A stretch of 64,000 nt of DNA from Flaccisagitta enflata (Eukaryota; Chaetognatha; Sagittoidea; Aphragmophora): the NCBI GenBank assembly GCA_965153355.1, contig OZ231126.1, positions 109,988,001-110,052,000 of the forward strand. The letters are read 5' to 3'. The notes beneath the pieces were generated by a model. That model made no database searches. It worked only from the letters and a program-made list of their open reading frames with translations, and had not been told where the DNA came from. How positions within the stretch are numbered: position 1 is the first letter of the stretch; each line of letters begins with the position of its first letter. Made by a program: the position numbers and the translations under genes. Shown in pieces: positions 63,701-64,000 of this stretch.

Positions 63701-64000
63701 GCCCGCGCATCATGACATACTCTGGTTTTACCCCTCAACTCCACTATGTGGAGAGGAAGGTACCAGCGTGGCTTAACGATATCCTCGTCGTCGTCAATAC
63801 TGTCGATCTCAACCGCCACGCCCGTTTCATAGAATTTCTCGACTTCTTTGAAGACACGCTCTTTGAAGGCCGGATCGCGATTGAAGCGGAAGCGCTGGTT
63901 GACGAGCCGCTTCATGGCTGTAGGCCGAGACTTCACTTTGCGTAATATCTCCATGATCTTTTCGAGTTCGAATTTCCATGTTACAGGCGCAAAATACTTT
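60709..64000 (-). CDS. BEL/Pao retrotransposon Pol (RT-RNase H-integrase), 5' incomplete
   Basis: The frame is open to the window edge. The ATG at 63954 is internal to it. Counting from that Met, RT has MCDIKAFLHQI (Asp 123) and the catalytic YVDD at 201-204. RNase H shows FCDAAPKGGFGAVAYRR (Asp 383), Glu 434, Asp 464 and NNPADHCSRG (Asp 510). Integrase has an H2C2 finger (HHNDFHAGAKHTL...CFRC, near 717-755) and catalytic Asp 787 (TGLDVMG), Asp 850 (TSDRGTN) and Glu 899 (GGVWER). The C-terminus has the Pao-type GRVVDV...RRADGRIVTR end. No stop or frameshift is present, so it may be recently active. Gag and protease should lie beyond the right edge. Confidence 0.95.
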   Translation of the reverse strand, partial: KYFAPVTWKFELEKIMEILRKVKSRPTAMKRLVNQRFRFNRDPAFKERVFKEVEKFYETGVAVEIDSIDDDEDIVKPRWYLPLHIVELRGKTRVCHDARAATDGVCLNDLLVGGPNLMNSLMDILMRFRQWKIAFMCDIKAFLHQIRVHPDDADLFRFFWFKDKSLRLAILNLFLSHVFGSLSSSFVTGFTIRHHANVIRPYYPPNVYDFIRHGFYVDDGSGGGDTVDEALDLKVGVKLAMGDGGFHLVKWKSNHHQLMEGDPNVAIPIADKQDHDDKPTKVLGVSWLPSEDAFVFICDDEFKTMRAKTPRQLVSMQAKLYDPLGFVSPSQYIGRRHLQLCRPQQTGWDSSLDEALEESFFKYTSSWPLLSQYRVKRWWNGDVDNVDVISVTIEIFCDAAPKGGFGAVAYRRQVNSDGSVYVTILGSKSHVVPLNPKRASHHNSVPRVEIVSAEKAIQLKRFVNKTLNLQEKNIRLWSDSEAALKMIYNPSRPRPVFFANRLSKIHAGSTPEQWRWVDSANNPADHCSRGIESHEAEKWRQFHNGPDFLRLPEDQWPQTNIATYPVSVHVAALYAAVEDKSEEFDAVLRAAASRGKWTHKLRVIAMLFIAVRRWRLFPKAKTRAAKDLLPKPEVTQVHLEEAQKQLVKAVQRQNYGEVITQLEAGKANAPNSRHEFIVKNKEMRMLNPFVDDDDILRVGSRLVNADISNDIKFPFILPPKDENVKSLIRHVHHNDFHAGAKHTLCQLRQFAWITRGLQAVKSVVHSCFRCQRNFKRHADQQMAPLPSNRVNPAPVFAETGLDVMGHFNVKMNGRADHKVWVAVFTCFVSRAVHVELLYNMSADSMINAIIRFAARRPGIRRFTSDRGTNLIGANNILKKEMEEWNRSSTLELQRRGLQWDFITARTPHYGGVWERVVAMFKRHLASISSGATLHVDTFHTAVIEVEGILNRRPLTALSDDPSDPSALTPNHILSPSTSGSAPMDLLQHGVNFDAKSTRVQWKRAQSRVDAFWKKWRSEYLSLLHARSKWTKSERNLAVDDLVVIVDEAVPRHDWSLGRVVDVEGTSPHVRRAHVRRADGRIVTRDRTKIVRLEMDS
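63955..64000 (-). other. open continuation of Pol frame to the window edge
   Basis: The minus-strand frame reads KYFAPVTWKFELEKI before the Met at 63954 without a stop. The polyprotein therefore starts outside this window. Confidence 0.85.

Noticed and set aside
60671-63953. Numerous plus-strand frames opposite BEL/Pao pol
   Set aside because: Antisense shadows of the intact pol ORF.

Overview
This window is eukaryotic and reads as an invertebrate animal genome. It holds a spliced alpha-2-macroglobulin-family gene with GT-AG introns, plus BEL/Pao, Ty3/Gypsy-like, Helitron-like, foldback, TA-target and hAT-like elements, several minisatellites and a multi-kilobase satellite. The species cannot be fixed from sequence alone.

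1-5.1 kb: AT-rich, non-coding, with microsatellites, a palindromic ~620-bp element, and copies of a short dispersed element. That element begins with a TTTTAGTCGCG...CGCGACT hairpin and a GGTC/GTCC-rich stretch, and ends in GTATCCGGCCTTGT. It recurs across the whole window and is the most pervasive novelty here.

5.26-17.6 kb (+): nine exons encode 1038 codons of an alpha-2-macroglobulin/TEP/CD109-type protein: signal peptide, macroglobulin domains, a Thr-rich bait region, FPETW motif and the start of MG7. All junctions fit GT-AG and keep frame. The thioester, CUB and receptor-binding parts are not found in the remaining 46 kb. The 6.7-kb intron 4 carries minisatellites, a long copy of the hairpin element, and an hAT-like MITE nested in a TA-flanked element.

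17.6-24.5 kb: a tRNA-derived SINE, a ~160-bp tandem repeat and a 3.1-kb nest of palindromes built around the hairpin element. 24.6-27.1 kb (-): a broken Helitron-like Rep gene without its helicase.

28.2-41.9 kb (-): a decayed Ty3/Gypsy-like gag-pol with two retropepsin-like domains in tandem. It is split by a ~590-bp MITE and by a 6.5-kb element with ~900-bp inverted repeats and a perfect 8-bp target duplication, which carries an ORF1-like coding remnant.

41.9-57.3 kb: a satellite of 88-bp and ~56-bp units with ~872-bp higher-order repeats. It is interrupted by a MITE, by a 550-bp repeat in 2.4 copies, and by a 3.4-kb inverted-repeat element. It decays to the right and reappears inverted at 56.2 kb.

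57.3-64.0 kb (-): a young-looking BEL/Pao retrotransposon. Its pol is intact to the window edge and is followed by an unusual intact 690-codon Gln-rich ORF.
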